From assembly GCF_005116645.1 (NCBI RefSeq), contig NZ_SWCM01000004.1:62001-126000 (forward strand): a stretch of 64,000 nucleotides of DNA, written 5' to 3'. Both the position numbers and the translations under genes were made by a program. Each line of letters opens with the position of its first letter. The stretch's first letter is position 1. Shown here one piece after another: positions 21,894 through 30,498 of the stretch. Under the pieces are notes generated by a model. The model was not told where the DNA came from, made no database searches, and was given only the letters and a program-made list of their open reading frames with translations. The DNA is from Desulfopila sp. IMCC35006 (lineage in GTDB: Bacteria > Desulfobacterota > Desulfobulbia > Desulfobulbales > Desulfocapsaceae).

Positions 21894-24857
21894 CTATTCC
21901 TCTTTCAACGCTGCGCTATTGTATATGCCTACATAGGCATCAGGATCGGTAAGAGCTACTTTATTGCGTACATATTGACGAGCACGATCAAGACCGTACA
22001 TGGCAAGATCTGTAGAGTTACCAAAAAGAACACTGCCATTATTCTCCAGTTCCTCTTCAAGAATGAACTGAGCTCCCGGATGATCTGTTTTCTGATTGTC
22101 TCCCAACACAAGTCTGATTTTCTGCCAGTCTTCAAAGAAATATTCCGCCAGCAAAGGGATGATCTTATGGTTAAAAATCGAGGCGAGGTTGTCTATAGTA
22201 GGTTCTTTCTTCAAGGGCAGGAAAAAGGCATGGCCGATTGTATGTTCCCGATCATACAGTGCCTCTATCCGCTGATTCATTGTCTCCAGAAGTTTATCTA
22301 TTTTTATCTCACCAACTTCGATACCGGCCAGCAGGTCAGAATCAGGCATCATCTCCCCAAACTCGAAACGACGCCGAAGAGCAGTGTCCATAAGGGCAAG
22401 GGATCGGTCTGCCGTATTCATGGTTCCTAGAATATGCAGATTTGCAGGTATACCGAACTCTTCCCTGGAGTAGGGAAGTTTGACTGTCACTTCGTTGATC
22501 ATGCCAAGACGTTTGTCTGGTTCTATCAAGGTGATGAGTTCACCCAACACTTTGCTGATGTTGGCCCTATTTATCTCATCGATGATCAATACGTACCGTT
22601 CGGGAGGCTCATTCTCTCCTCCCTCAGAACTACTATTAAGGATTTTTTCAAGATACTCAAAATTCAGATATGAGGGATTAAGGTTGTATATCGATTGTTG
22701 GGTGAAATTTTTTGAATATACTTTTTCGACAGGGGTATTGGAACCTTGAATGAGCCATTTTACATTTCTAAAATGTACATATTCTTGCCCAGGAAAGATG
22801 TCAGGTTTGTACTCATATTCACCAGTTACCAGCCCAACGGCCTGCATTGATTTGTTTCCTCTGGATACAATGACAATATCACCCACATCCAAAATGTTTC
22901 TAAAATAGTACATCGCTTGAACGGAGAATGGCCTCATGTCTGCTCCGGGTGCACCGGTTTGCATGATGTTCTTGATCTCATCACGAGCTTTTGGCCAGTT
23001 TTTTTCCTTGGAGAGAACTGAATAATCGACGTCTCCTCCTTTTCCAAGAGTAAGAATACCATTTTCAAAACAGTATGACTCTATTTCCGGATCATACAGT
23101 CCACCAATAGACATTTTGTAGTAATTTCTGCTGGTGAGATCATTAACCTTACTCTTTGCCCTCTGTAAATCATCAGAGGAACTGCGCGCCATTGAGCAGA
23201 TTTTCTTAAATAATCCGTCTTCCACTTTGTAGATGAGCTGACCCTGCTCACTTTCATCCTGTCCTGATAGCTCCGGTCGAATTCCTTCAATAAACTCTTC
23301 GTAGCTAAACGACTGATGAAACGAGACAAAGCTGATCCGCTTCTCAGCTATCAACTCACGATAACGGTGCATTAGAGCCGCTCTATCACCTGGGCTGCTG
23401 CCATCACAAATCTGTACTGCACGTTTGGCAGTAGTGTAGGTTTTTCCTGTTCCTGGGGGACCATAAAGAATCTGATTTAAAGGGTAGGATGACATGTCGC
23501 TCTCAAGCTGAAGTGGAGATTCTTGTTCTCTTTTCTCTGTTTCTAATTCCGACTGTTCAGCTGCAGAGGGAGAATAGAGTGCCGACCAGACAAAACTCTG
23601 CACATCAATCATATCCTGCGGATCCAAGCCGTCTTCAACAAGCAATTGGTATATATCTCCAGCCAATCGTTGCACTCGGCCATACTCTTCAGGAGCCAGG
23701 CTATCGTTGTTGAATTTGTCGAGGTTGAACAGCTTCAGGAGTTTGCTGACTTCTTCTGTTTTGATGAAAAAATGTATCTTCGGATCACTGAGGAACAGGA
23801 AAAAGGTGGTCAAACTACGGGTGGCTGCCTGGCCACACTTACCATCGGCAGAGTGTTGATGCAGGAAATCGATAAAATCTGGGATTTTCACATCTAAACC
23901 AATGGTTGGATCAGTCAGCCTGGAAACCGCTTTGGCAAAGTCGATCTGAGCTCTGTCATCCATCTTTTTTACAAATTCAGAATATCGCCAACCCACAAGA
24001 TTCTGTGGAGCGTTGTCGCTGACTAATTTACGTGAGAACAAAGCCGAAAGATCTTTGCCAAGCTGAAGTAGTTCTTCTTCACCAGATACCAAGGGGTGTA
24101 ACCGGGGAGCAATTTCCTTTGCATAGATAGTGCAGAGTTCCTGTTTATAGTTCCGCTCTTCTTGCAGGTATTTTTCGGTAGGGTTGGTAAAGGTCGAAAA
24201 GTCAGGAAAGTGTTTGAAGAAGTCTGTCTTGATCTTGGCATAGGATTTCTGGATCGTACCTTCCTTCCATACAACATCCCCAAACTCAAGGAGATCCTGA
24301 TTATTGCGCAGTCGCATGGTTTCCCGGTAGAGGTGAGCCAGGGTTGGCTTTGGTACGGTGACTCCTGTTTTTGCTTGTAGGAAATGAGCTAATACTTCTT
24401 TCGTGAAAATATTGAGAACGATTGGTCTTTCTCTGTCCTGATAGAGATGAGCGAGTTTCCATTTGTAGTTAGGGCTGAGATCGGCCTGATCAATCGCGTC
24501 AAGGTCCCCCAGCAGTGCTGCTTCAGCTATCTTGATAATGACTGACTTCACAGCGCTAAATGCTTCCTCCGATGTTTCGCCATATTTTGCTTGCCAGGCA
24601 TACTGATCATCGGACTTATATTGCTGTTTTTTGAAAACTTTATCTGTGTTTCTACGAGCGTATATGCCAAACTTAAAGGACGTGGATCCCCAGATGGAGC
24701 CTAGTGTGTCCAGACCCGACTCAACCCACCAAGTGAACGAATCCTTTGAACCAACCTGGCTGTATTCCTCCAAGCTCATCGATTGTAGTTTTTCGAGAGG
24801 GAAACGTTCGAGAAATTGGTCCCAGAGTGCATATTGCTGTTTGATTGGTTCGTTCAT
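21894..24857 (-). CDS. mcrB: McrB-like AAA+ GTPase of a McrBC Type IV restriction system
   Basis: About 987 residues from the ATG at 24857, which has a GAG sequence just upstream; a TTG at 24884, directly behind hsdS, would add 9 residues. The N-terminal 470 residues probably contain the DNA-recognition part. Near residue 470 come Walker A YGPPGTGKT, then inside the AAA+ module an inserted EVE-like segment (about 575-700, with FRNVKWL and similar), Walker B VLIIDEINRANISKVLGEL and the sensor GTMNTADRSLALMD...RRRF. The IDEINRAN motif is the McrB/dynein-clade hallmark. McrB translocates DNA and delivers McrC to modified sites. An inserted EVE/PUA-type modified-base reader would fit such a role but is a tentative reading. 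Confidence 0.88.
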   Translation of the reverse strand: MNEPIKQQYALWDQFLERFPLEKLQSMSLEEYSQVGSKDSFTWWVESGLDTLGSIWGSTSFKFGIYARRNTDKVFKKQQYKSDDQYAWQAKYGETSEEAFSAVKSVIIKIAEAALLGDLDAIDQADLSPNYKWKLAHLYQDRERPIVLNIFTKEVLAHFLQAKTGVTVPKPTLAHLYRETMRLRNNQDLLEFGDVVWKEGTIQKSYAKIKTDFFKHFPDFSTFTNPTEKYLQEERNYKQELCTIYAKEIAPRLHPLVSGEEELLQLGKDLSALFSRKLVSDNAPQNLVGWRYSEFVKKMDDRAQIDFAKAVSRLTDPTIGLDVKIPDFIDFLHQHSADGKCGQAATRSLTTFFLFLSDPKIHFFIKTEEVSKLLKLFNLDKFNNDSLAPEEYGRVQRLAGDIYQLLVEDGLDPQDMIDVQSFVWSALYSPSAAEQSELETEKREQESPLQLESDMSSYPLNQILYGPPGTGKTYTTAKRAVQICDGSSPGDRAALMHRYRELIAEKRISFVSFHQSFSYEEFIEGIRPELSGQDESEQGQLIYKVEDGLFKKICSMARSSSDDLQRAKSKVNDLTSRNYYKMSIGGLYDPEIESYCFENGILTLGKGGDVDYSVLSKEKNWPKARDEIKNIMQTGAPGADMRPFSVQAMYYFRNILDVGDIVIVSRGNKSMQAVGLVTGEYEYKPDIFPGQEYVHFRNVKWLIQGSNTPVEKVYSKNFTQQSIYNLNPSYLNFEYLEKILNSSSEGGENEPPERYVLIIDEINRANISKVLGELITLIEPDKRLGMINEVTVKLPYSREEFGIPANLHILGTMNTADRSLALMDTALRRRFEFGEMMPDSDLLAGIEVGEIKIDKLLETMNQRIEALYDREHTIGHAFFLPLKKEPTIDNLASIFNHKIIPLLAEYFFEDWQKIRLVLGDNQKTDHPGAQFILEEELENNGSVLFGNSTDLAMYGLDRARQYVRNKVALTDPDAYVGIYNSAALKEE

Positions 24858-24885
24858 TGTTTTCTCGATAAGGGTGATTTTCAAG

Positions 24886-26598
24886 TCATTGCTGCACGGT
24901 TTCTTGGCTGATGACCTGCTCGACTATCGTGTCGGCTAGGTGGATTTTAGTGGTTTGGTTTTTTGAGAGGCTGGCTTTGAGTGTGTCGCAGAGCGTTATT
25001 AGTTCCTCTACTTTGGTAACGATGCGACGCTGTTCGGTGAGTGGTGGGATTCCTATAATTTTGTTCCACAATTTGTTCGAAACAAGCTTGCAAGTACCAT
25101 GACTTGAACGTTCAACAAGCTTAAGAAACTCATCCCTTAATCCTTTAATCATTAGAAGAATGAAAGCTTTTTCAGGTCCTGACAGAACAACCGCTTTCAT
25201 ATCCTGATTAATTGTAACCGGAGTTAAATTAATTGCCGCAGGAAATGAGTGTGCCAATATCATTCCTCGCACAACAATTAGAAGACTATCCACAGGGATC
25301 ATTTTAGCAGCTGATTTATTTACTGCTTCGGAAGTAATTTTATCGACTGAATCAGAAATATAATCCATCTTCATGGATTTGGGGGATATCCAAGGTATTT
25401 CACCTCCCCAAAATTCCGGATTTGATTTACTTGGCGTTCCACCACCCAATATTTCGCCCAAATCGCCAAACCTTATCCATTCCCAATTGTCTGGTAGTAT
25501 AAATGGATATTCACTTTTCGAGATCATTGAAAATGATTTCTTTCTAACATTTTTACTCTTACGTCCAATTCTTTCTAGAAAAACATTAGCCGGTTCATCA
25601 TCTGGGTCTTGAGGAACAAGTTTGCCCATGACGGCAAGCTGAAGGATGGTTTGTTTGAGGTGGTCGATGCTTTGTTCGGTTGTGAACAGGGTGTCGAAGT
25701 GGTCTGCGATGCGTTGCCATGTTTCGGCGAACTCATTTTGGTTGGCAGCATTGGTGAGAGTGGTGAGCAGGGTTTCTACCAGGGTTTGGTGGGTGGTGCT
25801 GCTATCTGTTTGTTGCTGCTCCAGCTTGTCGCAGAGAGCCATTAGTTCATCGACTTTGGCTACTATGCGGTGTTGTTCGACTAGTGGGGGAAGGGCTAAA
25901 ACGATTGAGTTCATTTTTGCCTGATTCATCTTTGGTTGAGCTGTACCAGTCACATATGGTTCTAACGAAATCGCGTTAATATGTAAGCAGATATATTCAA
26001 GTAATCCTTCTGTTAAAGCACCAAGTACATGGGCATGGTTGTTTACCCAATATTGACCACGTGCTATAAATGCAATTGGTGTGGAGCGGTTAATTAGATT
26101 TGCACCATCTTCACCTATTAAGAGTAAAGGTTCTTCAAAAATAAAATCATCGATGGAATCAATAACACCAGAAGCCCCATAATAATCATACTCCCCTTGT
26201 CTTCCTTTTCGTTCATCAACTGAAAGAGGTACACGCTCAAAATCTCTATTGAAGGTAATATTGCCAAAGCGTACGTATTCCCATCCTTGCGGTATCTCAA
26301 ACTGTTTTTCATTTTTGGCAATTAAAGGCAGGTTCTTTTGTTTTTTTAATTTTCCCTCTTTCAATAATCGTTTCTTTTCTTGAGCAATTTTCTCTAAAAG
26401 CACAATCGCAGACTCATCGTCTGGATCTTGAGGGACCAATTTCCCTCGCACAGCCAAATCAAGAATTAGTTCCCGCAGCTTCTTTATGCCGTGGATACTT
26501 TTCCCATTTGACATCTTGCCACGCCCTCGACCACCATTTTTTTTCTGCACTTGAGCAGACGTCCAGATATCAAGATGCTCAGTAATTAAATCCATCAT
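24886..26598 (-). CDS. hsdS: Type I restriction-modification specificity subunit
   Basis: A 570-residue HsdS with two target-recognition domains and two conserved spacers. The first half carries LRELILDLAVRGKLVPQDPDDE and IPQGWEYVRFG, closing with LPPLVEQHRIVAKVDELMALCDKLE. The second half repeats the plan with LKQTILQLAVMGKLVPQDPDDE, LPDNWEWIRFG and IPPLTEQRRIVTKVEELITLCDTL. Each target domain reads half of a bipartite DNA site. The first 28 residues (up to GRGKMSNGKS) are an unusual basic extension, and ATG at codon 29 is a possible start. The gene begins 2 bp after hsdM. Both target domains look complete. Confidence 0.95.
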   Translation of the reverse strand: MMDLITEHLDIWTSAQVQKKNGGRGRGKMSNGKSIHGIKKLRELILDLAVRGKLVPQDPDDESAIVLLEKIAQEKKRLLKEGKLKKQKNLPLIAKNEKQFEIPQGWEYVRFGNITFNRDFERVPLSVDERKGRQGEYDYYGASGVIDSIDDFIFEEPLLLIGEDGANLINRSTPIAFIARGQYWVNNHAHVLGALTEGLLEYICLHINAISLEPYVTGTAQPKMNQAKMNSIVLALPPLVEQHRIVAKVDELMALCDKLEQQQTDSSTTHQTLVETLLTTLTNAANQNEFAETWQRIADHFDTLFTTEQSIDHLKQTILQLAVMGKLVPQDPDDEPANVFLERIGRKSKNVRKKSFSMISKSEYPFILPDNWEWIRFGDLGEILGGGTPSKSNPEFWGGEIPWISPKSMKMDYISDSVDKITSEAVNKSAAKMIPVDSLLIVVRGMILAHSFPAAINLTPVTINQDMKAVVLSGPEKAFILLMIKGLRDEFLKLVERSSHGTCKLVSNKLWNKIIGIPPLTEQRRIVTKVEELITLCDTLKASLSKNQTTKIHLADTIVEQVISQETVQQ

Positions 26599-26600
26599 TG

Positions 26601-28082
26601 CTATACTGAACCCCCATTACCCAGGGCATCAGCCAGAATATTTTTTAACTGATTACGCAGGTTCAATATTTCCTGCTGCTGTCTGTCATATTTCCTCAAC
26701 AGTTCATCCGGATCATGAATAACCTGATCGCCGACATGGGGATTCTTGATATCCAGGTTATAGTTACGGATTTTAATCTCATCTATTGAGACTTTCCAGG
26801 CCTGCTCGGTTTCTCCCCTTGTAGCAAAACCATCTTTCTCGTCACCCCACCAATCAATCTCTGGTTGAAACTCTTCAGAGCGCATTGGCTTGGTTTTATT
26901 ATAGCTGACGACTCCTTCCGGATACGGGTGCTCGTAATACCAGATATGTTCAGTTGGCTGCCCTTTGGTGAAGAAAAGAAGATTGGTTTTTATACCGGTA
27001 TAAGGATTGAACACACCGTTTGGCAGACGGACGATTGTATGAAGGTTACACTCGGCCAGTAGTTTCTCTTTGAGCCGTGTCTTCATGCCTTCGCCAAAGA
27101 AAAAACCATCAGGCAGAACAACAGCGGCTCGGCCTTGATCTTTGAGTCGGTGAATAATGAGCGTCATAAAAAGATCGGCAGTTTCCCGGGTACGAAAGGT
27201 AGCTGGAAAATTGTTTTCAATACCATCCTCTTCCATGCCGCCAAAGGGTGGATTGGTGACTATAACCTTAACCCTGTCTTTATTGGTATAGTCACGCAGG
27301 GGCCTGCCGAGGGTGTTGTCATGCTTGATATTGGTTGGAGTGTCAATACCATGCAAGATCATGTTAGTAACACAGAGCATGTGCGGCAGGGACTTTTTTT
27401 CAACACCCTGAATCGAAGCCTGTAATGTTTGTTCGTCGATATCCGTATTCACATAGTTCTTACGCTTATGCCTGATTGTGCAGGCCAGAAATCCGCCAGT
27501 GCCGCAGGCTGGATCGAGCACAGATTCATTCAATTGAGGATCGACCCTATTAATAATAAATTGGGTGATAGCCCGTGGGGTATAAAACTCCCCGGCATTG
27601 CCTGCACTCTGCAAATCTTTTAAGATTTGCTCGTAGATATTGCCGAAGGTATGGCGATCCTCCTGGGAGTTAAAATCTATCTCGCAGATTTTATTGATTA
27701 CCTGACGTAGCAAGGTGCCAGACTTCATATAGTTGTAGGTATCTTCAAAGACGTCCTGAACCACCAAGGCTCGCTTGCCGGTGGGCCCTATAACATTGAG
27801 CTTGCCTTTTAAAGTTGGAAAAAGCTGTAAGTTGATAAAATCCAACAATTCATCGCCGGTCATTCCCTCCGGATCTTTGGCCCAGGACCGCCAACGCAGA
27901 TGTTTGGGGAGCGGAGAGAGATAATCATCTTCAAGAAGCTCCAGCTCGTCTTCCCGGTCATCAAATATTTTAAGAAAGAACATCCAGACCAACTGACTAA
28001 TGCGCTGGGCATCTCCATCGACGCCAACATCTTTGCGCATAATGTCCTGAATGGATTTAATAATTCCTGAAATGTTGCTCAT
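26601..28082 (-). CDS. hsdM: Type I restriction-modification methyltransferase subunit
   Basis: A 493-residue N6-adenine methyltransferase. The N-terminal HsdM helical domain is followed by the AdoMet motif DPACGTGGFL near residue 196 and the catalytic NPPFGG motif near residue 278. The C-terminal helical end contacts HsdS. It modifies the host DNA at the sites chosen by HsdS and is needed for restriction too. It overlaps hsdR by 4 bp (ATGA). Length and motifs are normal for the family. Confidence 0.96.
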   Translation of the reverse strand: MSNISGIIKSIQDIMRKDVGVDGDAQRISQLVWMFFLKIFDDREDELELLEDDYLSPLPKHLRWRSWAKDPEGMTGDELLDFINLQLFPTLKGKLNVIGPTGKRALVVQDVFEDTYNYMKSGTLLRQVINKICEIDFNSQEDRHTFGNIYEQILKDLQSAGNAGEFYTPRAITQFIINRVDPQLNESVLDPACGTGGFLACTIRHKRKNYVNTDIDEQTLQASIQGVEKKSLPHMLCVTNMILHGIDTPTNIKHDNTLGRPLRDYTNKDRVKVIVTNPPFGGMEEDGIENNFPATFRTRETADLFMTLIIHRLKDQGRAAVVLPDGFFFGEGMKTRLKEKLLAECNLHTIVRLPNGVFNPYTGIKTNLLFFTKGQPTEHIWYYEHPYPEGVVSYNKTKPMRSEEFQPEIDWWGDEKDGFATRGETEQAWKVSIDEIKIRNYNLDIKNPHVGDQVIHDPDELLRKYDRQQQEILNLRNQLKNILADALGNGGSV

Positions 28083-30460
28083 GCAGACTGCTCCTGATAA
28101 TACAATTCATTTTCCAGCTCTTGAATAGCATTCTCATAGTTTGATTTGCCACCAAAAACGGTATTTATAATTTCTATTGGGGTGCCCATGTCACTAAACG
28201 GACGAAGTTTGAGTATTTTGGGGTTTTCAATAGTCCTGATGCCTTCATCGGCATATTTGTCGAGCAGGGCATCCAAGACCGCTCGTGCCTGATCTCCATA
28301 CTTGGTGAAGTAATTGCGTTTTTTGACGTTGTTTGCGCGCTCCCTTCGTGTGAGTGGCGGTTGATCAAAAGCAATATGGCAGATGAGATCGAAGTCACCA
28401 TAGTCGGTACCAATTTCTTCGGCAAGGTTATCCAAAATAATGCCATGCTCTTCGAGGAGTTCGATGAGTGTCTGCTTCTTCTTGGCAGAGCTCCAACGAC
28501 GAAGGAAATTATCCAGGGAGGTGAACTCAGTCTTGATCTGCTTTCGGGTAAAATCCTTATAGGATTCGGTTATCAGACTGCCATCCGGGCCAATATACTC
28601 AATCCGTTCAGCGAGTATTTTTGCAGGGACACCACTCACATAAATCTTTTTGGTTCCTTCAGACTCATCGTCACCTTCAATTACATCCTCATCTTCGCCT
28701 GGTGGGGGATCTGGCGGTTCCGGAGGATCACCATCTTTCGGCTCATATATTACAGGTGGATCACCATCAAAATCAGGATCCCTAAAAAGCTCGGTGGCCT
28801 TTTTAAAATCCATGACGGTGAAGAAGTATTTGTTATGCTCTTCGTCTATACGGGTTCCCCGGCCAATGATCTGCTTGAAGGCTGTCATGGAATTGATGGA
28901 CTTATCCAACACAATCAGCTTGCAGGTTTTGGCATCGACTCCAGTTGACATCAACTCGGAAGTTGTTGCTATAACGGGATAGGTACTTTCCGGATCAATA
29001 AAGTTATCAAGTTCAGCTTTGCCTTCAACACTATCCCCAGTGATCCGCATAACATATTTGGGGTTATCGATGGCAAGTTGCCCGGCAACGTTAACAATGG
29101 CTGCTCGCATACGTTCGGCATGATCGATATCTTCGCAAAAGACGATGGTCTTTGCGAAAGGATCAGTTGCCTTGAGCAGATCCACAACCCTTTTGGCAAC
29201 CAGCTTTGTGCGCTGATTGAGAATGAGAATACGATCCATATCCTGCTGGGTATAGGTGCGACCCTCTATTTCCTGGCCAAGATCATCCTTCATCCCGGGA
29301 GGAGGCGTCCAGCCATCTATATCTTTATCGATATAGATACGCACAACCTTATAGGGAGCGAGGAAGCCGTCCTCAATCCCTTGTTTAAGGCTGTAAGTAT
29401 AGACCGGTTCACCAAAATAAGTGATGTTGGAGACGTACTTTGTTTCCTTCGGGGTGGCTGTTAAACCAAGCTGAATAGCCCCTGAAAAATACTCAAGTAT
29501 TTCCCGCCAGGCTGAATCATCTGCCGCACTGCCACGATGGCACTCATCGATGATAATCAGGTCGAAAAAATCGCGGGAGACCGTCTTGTATATTTTATCT
29601 TCTTCATTGGGCCCCGTTAGCGCCTGATAAAGGCCGAGGTGGATTTCGTAGGCAGGGTCGATCTTACGGTTCTTGATCTTGGTCATGACCGAGCCAAATG
29701 GTTTGAAATCATTTACTCGGGTTTGATCAGCAAGAATATTGCGATCAACCAGGAACAACACCCTTTTTACCGCCTTTGCCTTCCACAGTCGCCAGATTAT
29801 CTGGAAAGTCGTGTAGGTCTTACCGGTGCCTGTCGCCATCACCAACAGAAGGCGTTTGTCCCCACGAGCAATGGCTTCCATAGTACGGTTTATAGCTTCG
29901 GTTTGGTAGTAACGAGGCTCCTTCCCAGAGCTATCTATATGGTACGGCTGTAAAACGAGACCTTCGTTTTGATCTTCGATATTGCGGTATGACTTGTATC
30001 TTTTCCAGAGGCCTTCAGGAGGAGGAAATGCATTAAGGGGAAGTTGTGTTTCGATATCTTCGCCAGGCCCAGGTACTTTGTTATGCGAGGCAAAGGCGTC
30101 ACCGTTGGAGCTCAATGCACTGGGTACTTGCAGAATATCTGCGTACCCAAGAGCCTGCTGCATGCCATGGCTTACGGTATGTGTATTATCCTTTGCTTCT
30201 ACTATAGCAACAGGTACACCAGGTTCCCACAAAAGCACATAGTCTGCAAATTTCTTCTTTTTCTTATTGCGGGCAGACATATTGCCCCTGACGATAACGG
30301 GGCCAGGAGTGAGAGTGACTTCGCGCCGGATCTGCTTCATTTGATCCCAGCCTGCATCTTTGATGGCAGGGGTTATGAAGAGATCACAGATGTCAATTTC
30401 GCTGAGAGCTTTTTTGTCTTTCGGATCCAAACTATGACTCCCAAATAACGCATGAGACAA
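28079..30460 (-). CDS. hsdR: Type I restriction subunit (nuclease-translocase)
   Basis: A 793-residue HsdR of the EcoEI-like kind. The N-terminal nuclease has Asp73 (FADYVL) and Glu88-x-Lys90 (IVEAKDN). Walker A is MATGTGKT (208-215) and the DECH box is in LIIIDECHRGSA; helicase motif VI is QIIGRGTRID. An acidic Pro-rich linker (EPPDPPPGEDEDVIEGDDE) precedes the C-terminal HsdM-binding part. The reading frame opens with TTG at 30460 without a clear ribosome-binding site, so the exact start is uncertain. The gene follows the degenerate Hsp70 gene after 38 bp and heads the hsdRMS block of the superoperon. Confidence 0.94.
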   Translation of the reverse strand: MSHALFGSHSLDPKDKKALSEIDICDLFITPAIKDAGWDQMKQIRREVTLTPGPVIVRGNMSARNKKKKKFADYVLLWEPGVPVAIVEAKDNTHTVSHGMQQALGYADILQVPSALSSNGDAFASHNKVPGPGEDIETQLPLNAFPPPEGLWKRYKSYRNIEDQNEGLVLQPYHIDSSGKEPRYYQTEAINRTMEAIARGDKRLLLVMATGTGKTYTTFQIIWRLWKAKAVKRVLFLVDRNILADQTRVNDFKPFGSVMTKIKNRKIDPAYEIHLGLYQALTGPNEEDKIYKTVSRDFFDLIIIDECHRGSAADDSAWREILEYFSGAIQLGLTATPKETKYVSNITYFGEPVYTYSLKQGIEDGFLAPYKVVRIYIDKDIDGWTPPPGMKDDLGQEIEGRTYTQQDMDRILILNQRTKLVAKRVVDLLKATDPFAKTIVFCEDIDHAERMRAAIVNVAGQLAIDNPKYVMRITGDSVEGKAELDNFIDPESTYPVIATTSELMSTGVDAKTCKLIVLDKSINSMTAFKQIIGRGTRIDEEHNKYFFTVMDFKKATELFRDPDFDGDPPVIYEPKDGDPPEPPDPPPGEDEDVIEGDDESEGTKKIYVSGVPAKILAERIEYIGPDGSLITESYKDFTRKQIKTEFTSLDNFLRRWSSAKKKQTLIELLEEHGIILDNLAEEIGTDYGDFDLICHIAFDQPPLTRRERANNVKKRNYFTKYGDQARAVLDALLDKYADEGIRTIENPKILKLRPFSDMGTPIEIINTVFGGKSNYENAIQELENELYYQEQSA

Positions 30461-30498
30461 GAGCAGGATGACTGCAAAGAATGAGACAGAACATTGCC